64,000 nucleotides of DNA from Pleodorina starrii (lineage: Eukaryota > Chlorophyta > Chlorophyceae > Chlamydomonadales > Volvocaceae): the NCBI GenBank assembly GCA_030267565.1, contig BRXU01000003.1:7539001-7603000 (forward strand). Reading direction: 5' to 3'. Made by a program: the position numbers and the translations under genes. Positions within the stretch are counted from its first letter, which is position 1, and each line of letters begins with the position of its first letter. Positions 21,568 through 32,633 of this stretch are shown in pieces. The notes beneath the pieces are model-generated. The model had not been told where the DNA came from and made no database searches. It saw only the letters and a list, made by a program, of their open reading frames with translations.

Positions 21568-21842
21568 GTTGGTTAGGATTCGGTGATTACAAGGGGGACC
21601 GGTTGTCACACCGGTCGCAAGGTTGGTTAGGATGCGGTTGGTTAGGATGCGGATGCGGAATTTACAAGGGGGACCGGTTTTCACACCGGTCGCTAGCCGT
21701 ACAGGCTAGACAGACTGTTCATCCTACCCCAGGGGCACCCGCAGAGGGGTGCCAAACGCAAAGCCACCAGGGCCCACCAGAATGCAAGGATTACAAGGGG
21801 AACCGAGGGTCACAGCGGTTGCTAGCCGTACATGCTAGACGG
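21568..21842 (-). mobile_element. 3'-terminal fragments of the same LINE family, upstream of the intact copy
   Basis: Three successive pieces: 21568-21622 (tail plus GACCGGT hairpin only), 21650-21780 (tail, both hairpins and GGGGCACCC hairpin) and 21788-21842 (a diverged tail, GAACCG...CGGTT, plus CTAGCATGTACGGCTAG). All are in the same orientation as the intact element. They look like successive insertions at, or template switches into, the family's own 3' tail. Confidence 0.75.
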
Positions 21843-23214
21843 CCCACCAGCCCGTAATATAGGACATCATTACTGTACGGCATTGCGTGTAACGATTTGA
21901 CGCATCCCCGCAATTACAACTGGCATGAGGAAGCGTAAATGATGTGAAATTCAAATGGGTTGACGTTAAAATTTGCGGATCTCCGATTGCCGGCCGCATG
22001 CGTACGATAGGAAGGATCCCGTCTGTTTTGCTGTTCCGATCACTGTGTAACACCGGCACAGTATTTGAATTGAGTGATCTCATTAACAGTCGATAATAAT
22101 GGTCGACATCTGAGACGATACTCCTAATCTGCAATGATAGTTCGGCAAGTGTCCGCGAATTGACAACCGCCCTGCTAATGCATCAATGATTTTGCCGAAG
22201 TGGCAATAGCAGAGCCATCCACAGCAGGCACTAAGCACTACCGGCCCCGCGGCTGCTCCTTGATTTACGTCATGAACGTTGCGACACTGCTACACGGACG
22301 GCCCGGGGGAAGGGGGGTGTGGGGGGATGGGGGGCAACAGCCCCCCGCCCCCCACCCGCGGGGGGAAGGGGGTCTGGGGGAGGGGGGCGGCAGCCCCTCC
22401 CCCCCAGCATGGCCCAACGGCGTTGACACACAGAAACGGATTCATGCATTTAATGTACTCATACTACGATAACGATAATAAAACATTACGGGCTCCAGGG
22501 GCAAAGTTGCACAGGTGTGTGGTGCAACCACTCCGAGCTACCACCCGTTCGTTGCCCCACCCAACCCTGCGGGTCGCGCAGCGCGAGTGGGCGGCTCTGC
22601 AGAAATGGAGTGCCCCCGCTTGAGAGTCAGTCTGCAAAGCCCATCCAGCCTGATCCAGAGCATGGCGTGTCGCCTGGGACTGTGCAGAGGTCTGACGGAG
22701 GTAACCGCCATTCGCATGCAAACCGACGCAACGCCTCCTGACAAGGCTTCCACGCATGTTCGATAACAAACTTGCAGGTTAACCTACATGTTTAGCTACC
22801 GTGAAATTTTGTGTAACAGCGTAAGCCTTCTTCACGCAAGCATCATTGGCCTGGGACTGACTCACCTAGAAGCTATGACACCAAGCTGGGCTACGCATAA
22901 ACGTCATCAACTCATCATACAACTACATATTTGTGCCACTTATTGTAAAAGTACCGGAAAATAGGAGCTCTTCAGTATTAATTAATTACAGAGGAGCTGG
23001 ATAACAGCTACATAGTGCGATCGCACGACTCTGTGGGTCTAATGTTCAATAGAACATCTAGACCAGGCCACTAACCAATTCACGGGCGAATTCGCCTCTT
23101 CAGTTCTATCAACTGCCGCCGTAGAGTTAGGTCCCAAAAAGCAAAACCGACACGGAGCAGCGTCCTTTCGGCTTCAAACCCAGCTGCAAACACTTTAGCT
23201 TTTACCAAACAAAA
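21843..23214. other. Intergenic region before the ABCF gene
   Basis: AT-richer spacer without a recognised gene. 22290-22410 is a strongly G/C-skewed block (runs of 5-8 G, then C, then G again) able to form hairpins and possibly G-quadruplexes. The ABCF 5' UTR and promoter must lie in the last few hundred bases; no TATA box or other site is convincing. Confidence 0.45.
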
Positions 23215-26200
23215 ATGGAGGGTGATGATGAGAACAGCAGCGGCTGCGACTCGGGCGCTGTCGAGGTGGCTGTGCAGCTTTCGCGATTCCACATGGAGAC
23301 AATCGAAGGCAGCGCGACTGGCGACGTGGACATCCGCGGCCTCTGCCTGAGCGTTGGCGACCGTGAACTGCTGACCGACGCGCACCTGTCCCTGCGACGA
23401 GGCGTGCGTTACGGCCTCGTGGGCCGCAACGGCGTGGGCAAGAGCACGCTACTCAAAGCCTGCGCCAACAAGTCCATCCCGGGTCTGCAGCGCGACATGA
23501 AGGTATCGCGCCACAGAGCCTCGGGGGTCGGGACCCTTTTGGAGCTGCTGACCCCCTCACGCTGTTCCCATCTGCCGTCGCACCACCACCCGGTGCCCAT
23601 TTAGGTGTGCGCCGCCTGCGTTCCCGGGCCCATGCACCCCCTCACACGCTCCCTCCAGATTCCCCCTTCTCTTACCTTCCGTAAACATACCTTGCCACCT
23701 CTGACCCAAACCCCAAGTGCTTAGGGACTCCACTCCAACCCATGCCCGCCGCCACCCCGCCCCCTGCCCAAACAACACGCTCCCGCCCCCGCCGCCGCGC
23801 CCATCTCCCGCCCTTTTCCTTCTTTGTGACCGCGCTCCGAACTCCGCCACCCCGCTCCCAAACCCGGCCCCCATGTTCTTCTTCCCCCTGCGCCTCCCGG
23901 GCCGCCCTCCCACCCGCCCTCCGCTCCTTTGCTTTTCCGGTTCGTACTCCTTACTACCACTACACACACGTCATCGCCCGCCCGCGGCCCGCCCCGCAGG
24001 TTTTGTACGTGCAGCAGGACAACGTGCCGGGCGACTCTAGGTCCGCGATTAGGACGGTGCTCGACGCAGCCAGCGAGCGGGGGGCGCTGCAGGCGCAGAT
24101 CGCCGAGCTGGAAGCGGCGCTGGACTACGACAACGACTTCGAGGAGGGGCAGGGGGAAGGGGAGAAGGGGGAAGGGGAGCTGCGGAAGGGAGGCGAGGGG
24201 CAGGGGCGCCGGGAGGGAGTGGGTGTTGAGCAAGGGGTGGGCGAGGCGCGGGAGCGGGCGCGGGAGCGGGAGGAGCGGTTGGTGCGGTGCGTCCGGCGCA
24301 TCCTGGAGGGCCGTGCGGAGAGCCAGGCAGTGGAGGCGGGTGAGTGAGCGAGTGCCTGGGTGTGTGATGGTACGGCAGTGTGTGGCGGGTTGCCGCACGT
24401 GAGGGGGCGGAAGTGCAAGGGGGCGGCCTCTTGACTACGGTAGTTTGAATGCATATTTGTGTGTGTGTGGCTTGGGGAGAGAGGAAATGGTCCGCCGTGG
24501 CGAAAGGGTTATTAGATTGCACTCCTCCGTGCGCGGCTGGCTAACGAGTGACCAGTGGGTCATGGGTCACTGACCCACGGGTCATTGACCCACGAGTCAC
24601 CGACCCACGGGTCACTGACCCACGAGTCACCGACCCACGGGTCACTGACCCACGAGTCACCGACCCACGGGTCACTGACCCACGAGTCACCGACCCACGG
24701 GTCACCGACCCACCGGTCAGTGCCTTAGTGGACAGTTCCCAAAACCTTAGTGCTGGACCAGGGCCGCTGCCAGCCATCTATGAAGCGAAGCGATCCCACT
24801 GCACCCTCCGCAACCTTCCCCTCCACCGGTTTCGGCCACCAGACCAAAGCGCCCGCCTTGCGGTTCCACGCTCTCTCCTGCCAGACAGCCAGCTAGCCAG
24901 CCAGCCGTGTAAGTAATGACCGAGGGGGCTGGACTGGCCGATGGGTTGACCAGTGCGGGTGTGTGTGTGTGTGTGTGCGTGTGTGCTGGCGCAGAGCAAA
25001 CGGCGGCTCGCAGGAGTCGGGCGCGGGGAAAGGAGGCGCTGCGCAATGCGGTGGCGGCTAGGGAGGCGTCGCGCAGGGCGCAGGAGGAGCAGGTGGGGAG
25101 GAGGTGGGGCCGGGGGAGGCCGGGAACGATGGGAGGGAGGGACCAGGGACGTCTGTCGCTGGGGTGGGAAGATGGGGGAAGGTGGGGGAAGATGGGGGAG
25201 GGCTTCCTCTGATGGTAGCATGGTACCCTAAGTGTGTGAGGACTGAGGAGGCACGTGTGAAGGGCAAAGGAGATGGCGGGAAGGGGAAAAGGGAAAAAGG
25301 GGTGTTGCCTCCTCCCGAATGAGGCGTCGCAGACAGAGCACAGAGGGCTTCCGTCCGCGTTCCCCCCCCTCCCCCCCTCTTTTCAAACTGACGTCAGCTC
25401 ACCCCCGAGAAGGCGGCCTCCCTGGCGCCCCAACTTCTGGCGGATCTGTACGACAGTCTGGATCAGTTGGGCGGCAGTGAAGAGGAGGAGCAGCGGGCGG
25501 CGGCGGCGGTGTTGGATGGACTGGGCTTCGGGCCCCACCACCTGCAGCTTCAGCTGGAGGGCAGCCCAGCCACCCGGGAGCTCAGCGGTGGCTGGAGGAT
25601 GCGGGTGAGAGGGACGGCGGGCCTTAGGGTTTTAGGGTTTTAGGGGATCCAAACTGGGTGAGAGGGACGGGGGTTCGAACTGCCCGAGAGAGGGCTCGAG
25701 GGCGGGTCTGAACGCCCGAGGGTCGGAGGGTCGGAGGGTCGGAGGGTCGGAGGGCCCGAGCCCACCCTCGGAAGTTGTACCCACCACACACACACACACA
25801 CACACACGGTCACACGGTCACACGGTCACACGGTCACAACCCCCCCGCCCCGGTGCGGCACCCGGGTACAGCCCCGGGGGGGCTACCCGCCCCCCCCCCG
25901 AGGTTCAGCGGCGGTAGCAGCATGATCAACAACGTCCGCAGTGACTCATTTTTATATAAAGGAGCATATCACTCCTTGACCCCCCCCCCTTGCTCCCTCA
26001 CGCACCCTCCTCGCCCGCAGGTGGCTCTGGCTTGTGCCCTGCTGGCCCGGCCCCATCTGTTGCTGCTGGACGAGCCAACCAACCACCTGGACATTGCCTC
26101 AATACTCTGGCTGCAGGCGGGATGGCTGAGAGAGGGAGAGGGGGCGGGGGCGAGTGGGAGAGGGGCAGAGAGGGGCAGAGTGGTAAAGAAGAAGATACGG

Positions 26201-29200
26201 TACCCAAGGGGAAGCGACTGGGGAAGGGGCAACTTTGAGGGCTATGACCCACGGGACAGAGATGGACACTGAGCGGCGGGTGGGGGCTTTGGGGGTTTGA
26301 AAATGCGAGCGGTAGCGGAATACAGGATGGGTGGGGGTTGGTGGGATATGTTTGGGATCGGGGGTGGGGCCGACGGGAGATGGCTGGCTAGCTGGTTGGC
26401 TGGATGGAGGATCCGGGTGGGGGCCCCGCGTGCCCGCGAGAGACGGGGGACTGTGGACTGCGGAGGCGGGGCAGTCGGGCAGTCGGGGCGGTGGCGGTGA
26501 CGTGAGGCGTATAGGATGTGGGCGCATGTGCGCATGTGCGAATGTGTGAATGTGCACGGGTGGGCGGACGGATGGGTTCGACCCGCCCCTTCTTTACAAC
26601 CCCCGATACACGCCCGTCCGCCCCCCCCCGCCCGCCTGCCAACCCGCCCGCCCGCCCCCCCCTCGCCCGCCTTCCCGCCCGCCCGCCTGCCCGCAGGACT
26701 ATCTGTGTCAGCGTTGTACGGGCAGTACGGTGGTTTTGGTGAGTCACGACCGGGCCTTCCTCAACTCGGTGGCTCAGGAAACGATCGTGATGCGGGAGGG
26801 CCGACTCGAGTACTTCCCGGGAACGTACGACACCTACATGCAGGTACGGTAGGTACTGCAGGGAGGGGTGGGCGAGGAGGGCGGGGACATGCAGGCGGCC
26901 GGATGGGAGTATGCAGGTGCAGGAGCGGGGGTTCGGGATTCGCAGCAGCTGGGTGTGGTGTTGATGTTAATTTGCCGGGAGGGAAGGGAGCGGGATAGGA
27001 GGCATAAGATGCTGCTCGGAGGGGCTTCAGACATGACCTCCGGTTCGGGTCGGGCCGGCGGTGGGGAGGGGTAAGAAGAAAATACCCCGGCGGTGGGGAG
27101 GGGGAGGGCAGGGGGCTGCAGCCCCCGCAGCCACTTACCCACCATGGGCTCTCCGCTGTTACCGGTACATGCCACCCACCGCCACGCCCTTTCGCCCCTT
27201 CCCTTTCCTTTCCCTCCTCACCCCTCCCCTTCTCTGGCCTCCCCTCTCTCCTCTCCCCCCTCGCCCCTTCAGGCCCGTTCCGAGTCGAGCCTCCACAAGC
27301 AGCGGCTGGTGGCGGGCCAGGAGCGGCAGAGGGCGCAACTGCAGGAAACCATCGGCAGGGCGGAGAGGGCGGCCAGGGAGGTGGGTGGGTGGGTGGGTGG
27401 GTCAAGGGAGGGTGGGGCTGGAGCGTGGAGGGGGTGGCGGGAGTGCGTCTACATGCGCGCGGGGGGCGCCGACGTCGCCACTCCCAACACACACACACAT
27501 CAATGTGCATGTATACATAAAACCCTAAAACCCTAAAACCCTTCCCCTCCCCTAGGCGGGTGACGACAAGCGGTTGCTTCAGGCCGCCAGCCGCCGCAAA
27601 AAGATGGACCGACTGGGTGCGGAGAAGACGGCGGATGGAAAGCGGTTCAAAGTGTCGTACTGGGCGGGCTGGCACGAGACGCTGCGGCCGCAGGTGCGGA
27701 TGTGTGCGGATGTATGCTGTGTGTGCTGTGTGCGGTGCTGCGTATGCTGTGTGTGCTGTGTACGTACTGTGTGCTGTGTATGCTGAGTGTGCTGTCTGTG
27801 CTGTGTGTGCTGTGTGCTGTGTGTGCTGTGTGTGCGTACTGTGTGCTGTGTGTGCTGTGTACGTATTGTGGGGGGAGGTGGTCTGGGGGTAGAAAGGTGC
27901 GGGAGAGATGCGAGCGGGGAGATGGGGGCTGTGGGTGTTGGATGGGGGGCTTGGGGATGCAAACAGGACCGGTGTGTGTATGTGTGCGTGTATGGTGGTG
28001 GTGGGGGGGAAGGGAAGCGGGGTGGCGCACCTCATCTCGTCGTCTTGGGCGATATCCAGCAAGCCAACAGACCAGGAATACGGTACAGGATGGGGGTAAA
28101 ATACAGGATGGGGGTAAAATAGAGAAGCCACCGCAGTGACGGGACAGGCTGGGGTGTGCAGCAGCTACGGTACTTGCTTGCGCCCCGGGATCCCCTGGTG
28201 TGCTAGTCGGGGGAAATGCACGACGTCTCCATCGCGATGGGCCGTGCCCTTCGCACGACCAAGCCCCGCACCTCGCATCTCGCCCCCTGCACCCCCCCGC
28301 ACCCTCGCACCCTCCCCAGGGAAATGCATTGCTTTGGGTTGCAATATATGGTAGGAGATGCCTAGCCCGGCCCCGCCCCGCTCCGCCCCGAAACCAAACC
28401 TCACCAAACGACTTTGCCCGCCACACCCGCCGCCCCCCCCCCCAGGTAGACCTGGAGCGGCCCGAGGAGCCGGTCGTGATTCAGTTCCCGCCTCCCGATC
28501 AGATCAGACAGCGGGGACCGCTGATGCAGCTGAGAGACGTCACCATCGCGTACGGCAAGGTCGACCTGCGGGCTGACGCCGCCGCCGCCGCCGCTGCGGC
28601 CGCTGCCACCGCCGGCGGTACACAGCCGGCGAAGAAGGACAAGCCGGGTAGCAAGGGCTCTGAAAGGGCTGGTGGTGGTGGTGGTGGTGGTGGTGGTGGT
28701 GGTTCGGCGGCGGCGCTGCCGGCGGGGCTGGCAAGGCCCGAGGCCGGCGGTGGTGGTGGTGGTGGTGGCGGCGGTGTGGTTGTTCTCCGCAACGTGACGA
28801 TGGACGTGGAGCCTGGGGCCCGGATAGGACTGGTGGGTGGGGGGAGGGAGGGAGGGAGGGGGGGTTCGGCAGGGAGGGAAGGGTCGGCAGGGAGGGTGGC
28901 TGGCTGGGAGGCAGGGGGAAAGGGTGGCAGGGAGATAGAGCGGCGGGGAGGGCTGGAGAGGAGGGGAGGGGAGGAGGAGGCGGGCTGCTCGCTAGCGGCG
29001 CCCTTGCGCTGCGCTGCACCACACAAACACTGCATGTAAGCAACTGTGGCGCAACGCGCGGCCTGCTGCGTCCACCACATCACATCACATCACACCACAC
29101 CAGAAAACACACCGGACACCCCTTGAATGCAAAGAGTCCAGCCTCGCGGCCCTCCTCCCCTCTCCCCCCCCCTCTTCCACATCTTGCAAATTCACTCTTC

Positions 29201-31018
29201 ACTCTTCAACCCCCCCACCCCCCACTGCCCGGGCCGATTTCTTTTACCCCCACTGCCTCCTAAGCTGGGCCTCAACGGGTCCGGTAAGTCCTCCCTGCTG
29301 CGGCTGATGTCGGGGGAGCTCAGCCCCGCAGCCGGGCAGGTGTCCTCCCCCTGCGGCCCCCGACTGCTGGTGGCTCGACTGGACCAACACAGCGGCAGGA
29401 GGCTGGTGATGAACATGCAGCGGGAGCAGGAGAGGGGGCAGCAGCGGGAGAGGGGGCAGCAGCGGGAGCAGGGTCGGCAGGGGCACGGCGGCGGCGGCAG
29501 CGGCGGCGGCAGCGGAGGCGGCAGCAAGGGGGCGGGGGGCGGAGACGACGGAGCGCCGACGGGCTTCTCGGCAGTGCAGGTGCAACGCGTGCCTGTCCCC
29601 CCAAGCCCTAACTCATTGTGCTGTATGTTCTGCTTTTGCTCTCACCTTTGGGCCTTCATCGGGGGTGGGGTGGGGAGTTGGCTGGGAGCTGGAAGCTGGG
29701 TCGCGGGTGCCCTGTGGCCCTCAGGGGGGGAGGGGGGGGGGACGGCCCTCCTCTCTTTGACCGCCTGTTCGGACCCCGGATGGATGGCCATCACGGCTTT
29801 CACGGCTGTGTGTATGTGTGTATGTGTGTGTCTGCACCGCTGAACACCGCCTGCACGCAGATGCGCGCGCCGCACCTCAAGCCACAGGAAGTGTACGACT
29901 ATCTGGGCAAGTTTGCCGTACCGGGCCCTATGGCAAACACGCCCCTGGCTGCTCTGAGCGGCGGTCAGCGCTGCCGCGTGGCCCTAGCTTTGGAGATGCT
30001 GCCCCGGTTGGTGGAGAGGGAGGGGAAGGGAACGGGTGGCGAGGGTGGTGGAGAGGGAGGGGAAGGGAACGGGTGGCGAGGGTGGTGGAGAGGAAGCGGG
30101 AGAGTGGCGTGGTGATGTGTGGTGGGGGAGGGGTGGGGAGGTTGTGCGTGGTTCGATGTACATGTATTACCATGGTTTGATGTACATATATTCGATGCCT
30201 TGCCTCTCCTCGCTAGCCCGCCACGTCTTTCTTCCCTCCCCTTCCCTAAAACCCTAAACCCTAAAACCCTACAAAAACCCATGCAGGCCCCATCTGTTGC
30301 TGCTGGACGAGCCCACCAATCACCTGGATCTGCTCAGCGTGCAGGCACTGGCGGGGGCTATCCGGGAGTGGGCAGGTGCGGGACGGCCATAAGGCAGCAG
30401 CAGGACCCCTCAAGCCGTCGCCGCCTGTAAAACTACCGACAGCCCTCTCCCTTCCCCCGCCGCCTCCTCCCTGCCCCCCACGCGCCCCTGGCCCACATCC
30501 CCCTTCGTCCCCATCACCCGAATTGCATCACCATCACCGGAAGTCCATCCGCTCCCTTGAACCCCCAACCCGTCACCCCCGTCCCCTGTTCGCGGATAAC
30601 CCTTTCCCCCCTCTCCTGTACGGCTTCATCCCCCTTGCCGCCCATCTGCCCTCTCATCCCCACCACACCACACCGCCGCTGACACCACCAGCACCAGCAC
30701 CAGCACCACCACCACCGCGTCCAACCCCTTTTGGACCACTCTATATCCGTATATCTCCCTCCCTCCGTATATCTCCCTCCCTCTCTTTCTCTCTCTCCGT
30801 GTGGTTTCGGCACACGCACAGGCGCCGTCGTTATCGCCAGCCACGACCTGGCCTTTCTGCGTGACACCTGCTCACAAGTGTGGGTGGTGGAGGGAGGTGC
30901 GGTGAGCCGCCAGCCGCAGCCCGAGGCGGGGGAGGCGGTGGACGCCTTCGCCGTCCGCCTGAGGGAGCAGGTCCGCCGCCGGACCGACAAGATGCGCCGA
31001 CAGCCCGGGGGGCAGTAG
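23215..31018 (+). CDS. ABC transporter F family ATPase (twin NBD, non-membrane), 851 aa
   Basis: Exons: 23215-23502, 24000-24339, 24995-25092, 25398-25604, 26021-26116, 26697-26843, 27273-27380, 27556-27693, 28446-28832, 29265-29579, 29861-30006, 30287-30375, 30822-31018; all phases close. NBD1: Walker [10 protein letters not shown], signature ELSGGWRMR, Walker [13 protein letters not shown], switch His in VLVSHDR. The ABCF linker follows ([32 protein letters not shown]). NBD2: Walker [10 protein letters not shown], signature ALSGGQRCR, Walker [18 protein letters not shown]. No transmembrane segment. ABCF proteins act on ribosomes or translation factors (Gcn20/eEF3-like); the linker best recalls fungal and algal GCN20-related members. 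Odd features: an Ala/Gly-rich insertion of roughly 75 residues in NBD2 just before Walker A, and an exon 5 donor that appears to be GC (26117). Confidence 0.93.
24555..24716 (+). repeat. 15-bp tandem repeat in ABCF intron 2
   Basis: About eleven units alternating GTCACTGACCCACGA and GTCACCGACCCACGG. It lies within the intron between exons ending 24339 and starting 24995. Confidence 0.9.
25621..25646 (+). repeat. Interstitial TTTTAGGG telomere repeat, ABCF intron 4
   Basis: CCTTAGGGTTTTAGGGTTTT followed by AGGGG: two to three units of the Chlamydomonas-type telomere repeat about 17 bases after a 5' splice site. Confidence 0.75.
27517..27543 (-). repeat. Interstitial telomere repeat, ABCF intron 7
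   Basis: Three perfect AAAACCCT units directly before the polypyrimidine tract and CCTAG acceptor of exon 8. Confidence 0.8.
27700..27860 (+). repeat. GTGTGCTGT-type simple repeat in ABCF intron 8
   Basis: Irregular array of TGTGTGCTG/TGTGCTG units with GTACGTACTG interruptions. No coding or RNA function visible. Confidence 0.7.
30246..30271 (-). repeat. Interstitial telomere repeat, ABCF intron 11
   Basis: CCCTAAAACCCTAAACCCTA then AAACCCT: AAAACCCT units (one shortened) 15 bases before the acceptor of exon 12 at 30286. Confidence 0.8.
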
Positions 31019-32633
31019 CCGCATTAGCAGCAATTGCAGTAGCAGTAGCAGCAGCTTGCGATGAAGCAGCAGTGGAGCGGTAGAAGTGGCAGTGGAAGAC
31101 ATGGTGCGAGATGGTGCGAGATGATGCAGCAGTGTGGGATGACGTGGGAGCGGTGGGCGGGAGTGGGCTGGGTGGCCGCCGGCAGTGGCGGTGGCGGTGG
31201 CATAGGGAGTTGGAAGGAAGGTACCGCTGCGACATCTGGGCGGCTGCGCCGCCGGTGCGTTGTCATCGCGCCGCGTACCGTATCACCTTTTATAAGTGTG
31301 TGTCCCGCAGCAGGAGCAGGGAAGATGCAGCAGCAGCAGCAGTAGTAATTTGCAATGTAGCTTGATATGGGTCAGCGAATCCCAAAATGAGACACATCGG
31401 TCCCAAGGCGTCGGTCACCCCCATTACGGAAGGCGTGCTGCAGCGGCGGAAATGACGGGACCCTCAACCCGCGCCACACACCACCACCAACAACAACAAA
31501 TTTGACAAATACAGTTACAGCACCCTGAATGCGGCGCGAGAGACGCGCTCGGTGTCTCTCCCTCCCCCCAAAGGCAGGGGTTTGACCGGAGATGTGTTTG
31601 TTCGACCCCTCACCTCCCGCCTACACGCGCTGTTGTAATGCCATCTACTAAAGTCCCAACCAACGCGCGCCAAGCAACCTCTGGAGCCTGGACCGGAGGC
31701 ACTGGCCGCCTACCATGATCGTATCACCGGCGGGCACGATCCTTTCCAACCCAGCGCCTGACGTCCCTAGAAAAACTCTATCTTGTTGCCGTTTGCCCCC
31801 TGAAATGCCCCAATATCGGTACCAATATCGATACCAACGGGGGATCACGTGGGTTCTAAGCCCGCCGTCCGCTGGCCCGCGTGCGCCTTGCCCTAAGAAT
31901 CCAAGCATCCATCCTCCTCCCGCCCCTCGTCTGCCTAGACAGGCGACGCCAAGCAAGTCAAGATTCAACATCTAAATAATCAATCGCTCACAAAAAAGAT
32001 AATTAGTATAGGTATGGTTATGGGGGCAGACGCACGACGAGGAACGCGATCAAAGGCGATCCATCTTAAGGAAGTAATAATAAAAAAACCATAAAAGGCG
32101 CGGTCTCCTGGTTCGGGTGTGTAGTTCCAGCGCCCCTCTTGCCGGTGCTGCTCCTGCTCCTGCTGCTGCGCTTGCAGCTGCTGCCGCCCGCCTTTCCAGT
32201 CGTCGCCCCTACCTCTTGCAATCATTGCGCGCGCCTCATACCGTTGCTAATCCGTAGCCGCTGCTATTACGTAGCCGCTGTTATTCCGTAGCCGCTGCTA
32301 TTCCCTAGCCGCTGCTATTTACCGCCGGCCACACCTTGCCGCCGCCTCCCGCTCCACCACCCCACACCAACCCCAACCCCTCTGGCTCCAACCCCAACCC
32401 CAACCCTGGCCCGCAGCTCCCTACTGCTAACCCCCCCCACCCGCCGTCAAACCACGGTTGTTTCAGTCGTTGCAGCACAAGTGCTCCAAGAAACCCTTCA
32501 CCACCACCACCACCACCACCACCACCTTTACCACCCTCCTCCCAGGCCGCTGCCCTCTACTGCTGCTCTCTACTGTTGCTCTCTACTGCTGCCCTCTACT
32601 GCTGCCCTCTACTGCTGCCCCCTACTGCTGCCC
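31019..32633. other. Convergent 3' region of the ABCF gene and the modular membrane-protein gene
   Basis: Two genes end tail to tail here. TGTAA, the usual green-algal polyadenylation signal, is present on the plus strand at 31634-31638 (for ABCF) and on the minus strand at 31519-31515 (for the other gene), so the 3' UTRs may overlap. 32256-32324 is a roughly 18-bp tandem repeat (GTAGCCGCTG(C/T)TATT(A/C)C) and 32555-32640 a 15-bp CTCTACTGCTGCC repeat reaching into the stop codon of the minus gene. No other gene seen. Confidence 0.45.

Noticed and set aside
25621..30271. True chromosome end
   Set aside because: Telomere units are only 2-4 per site and sit inside introns of an intact gene.
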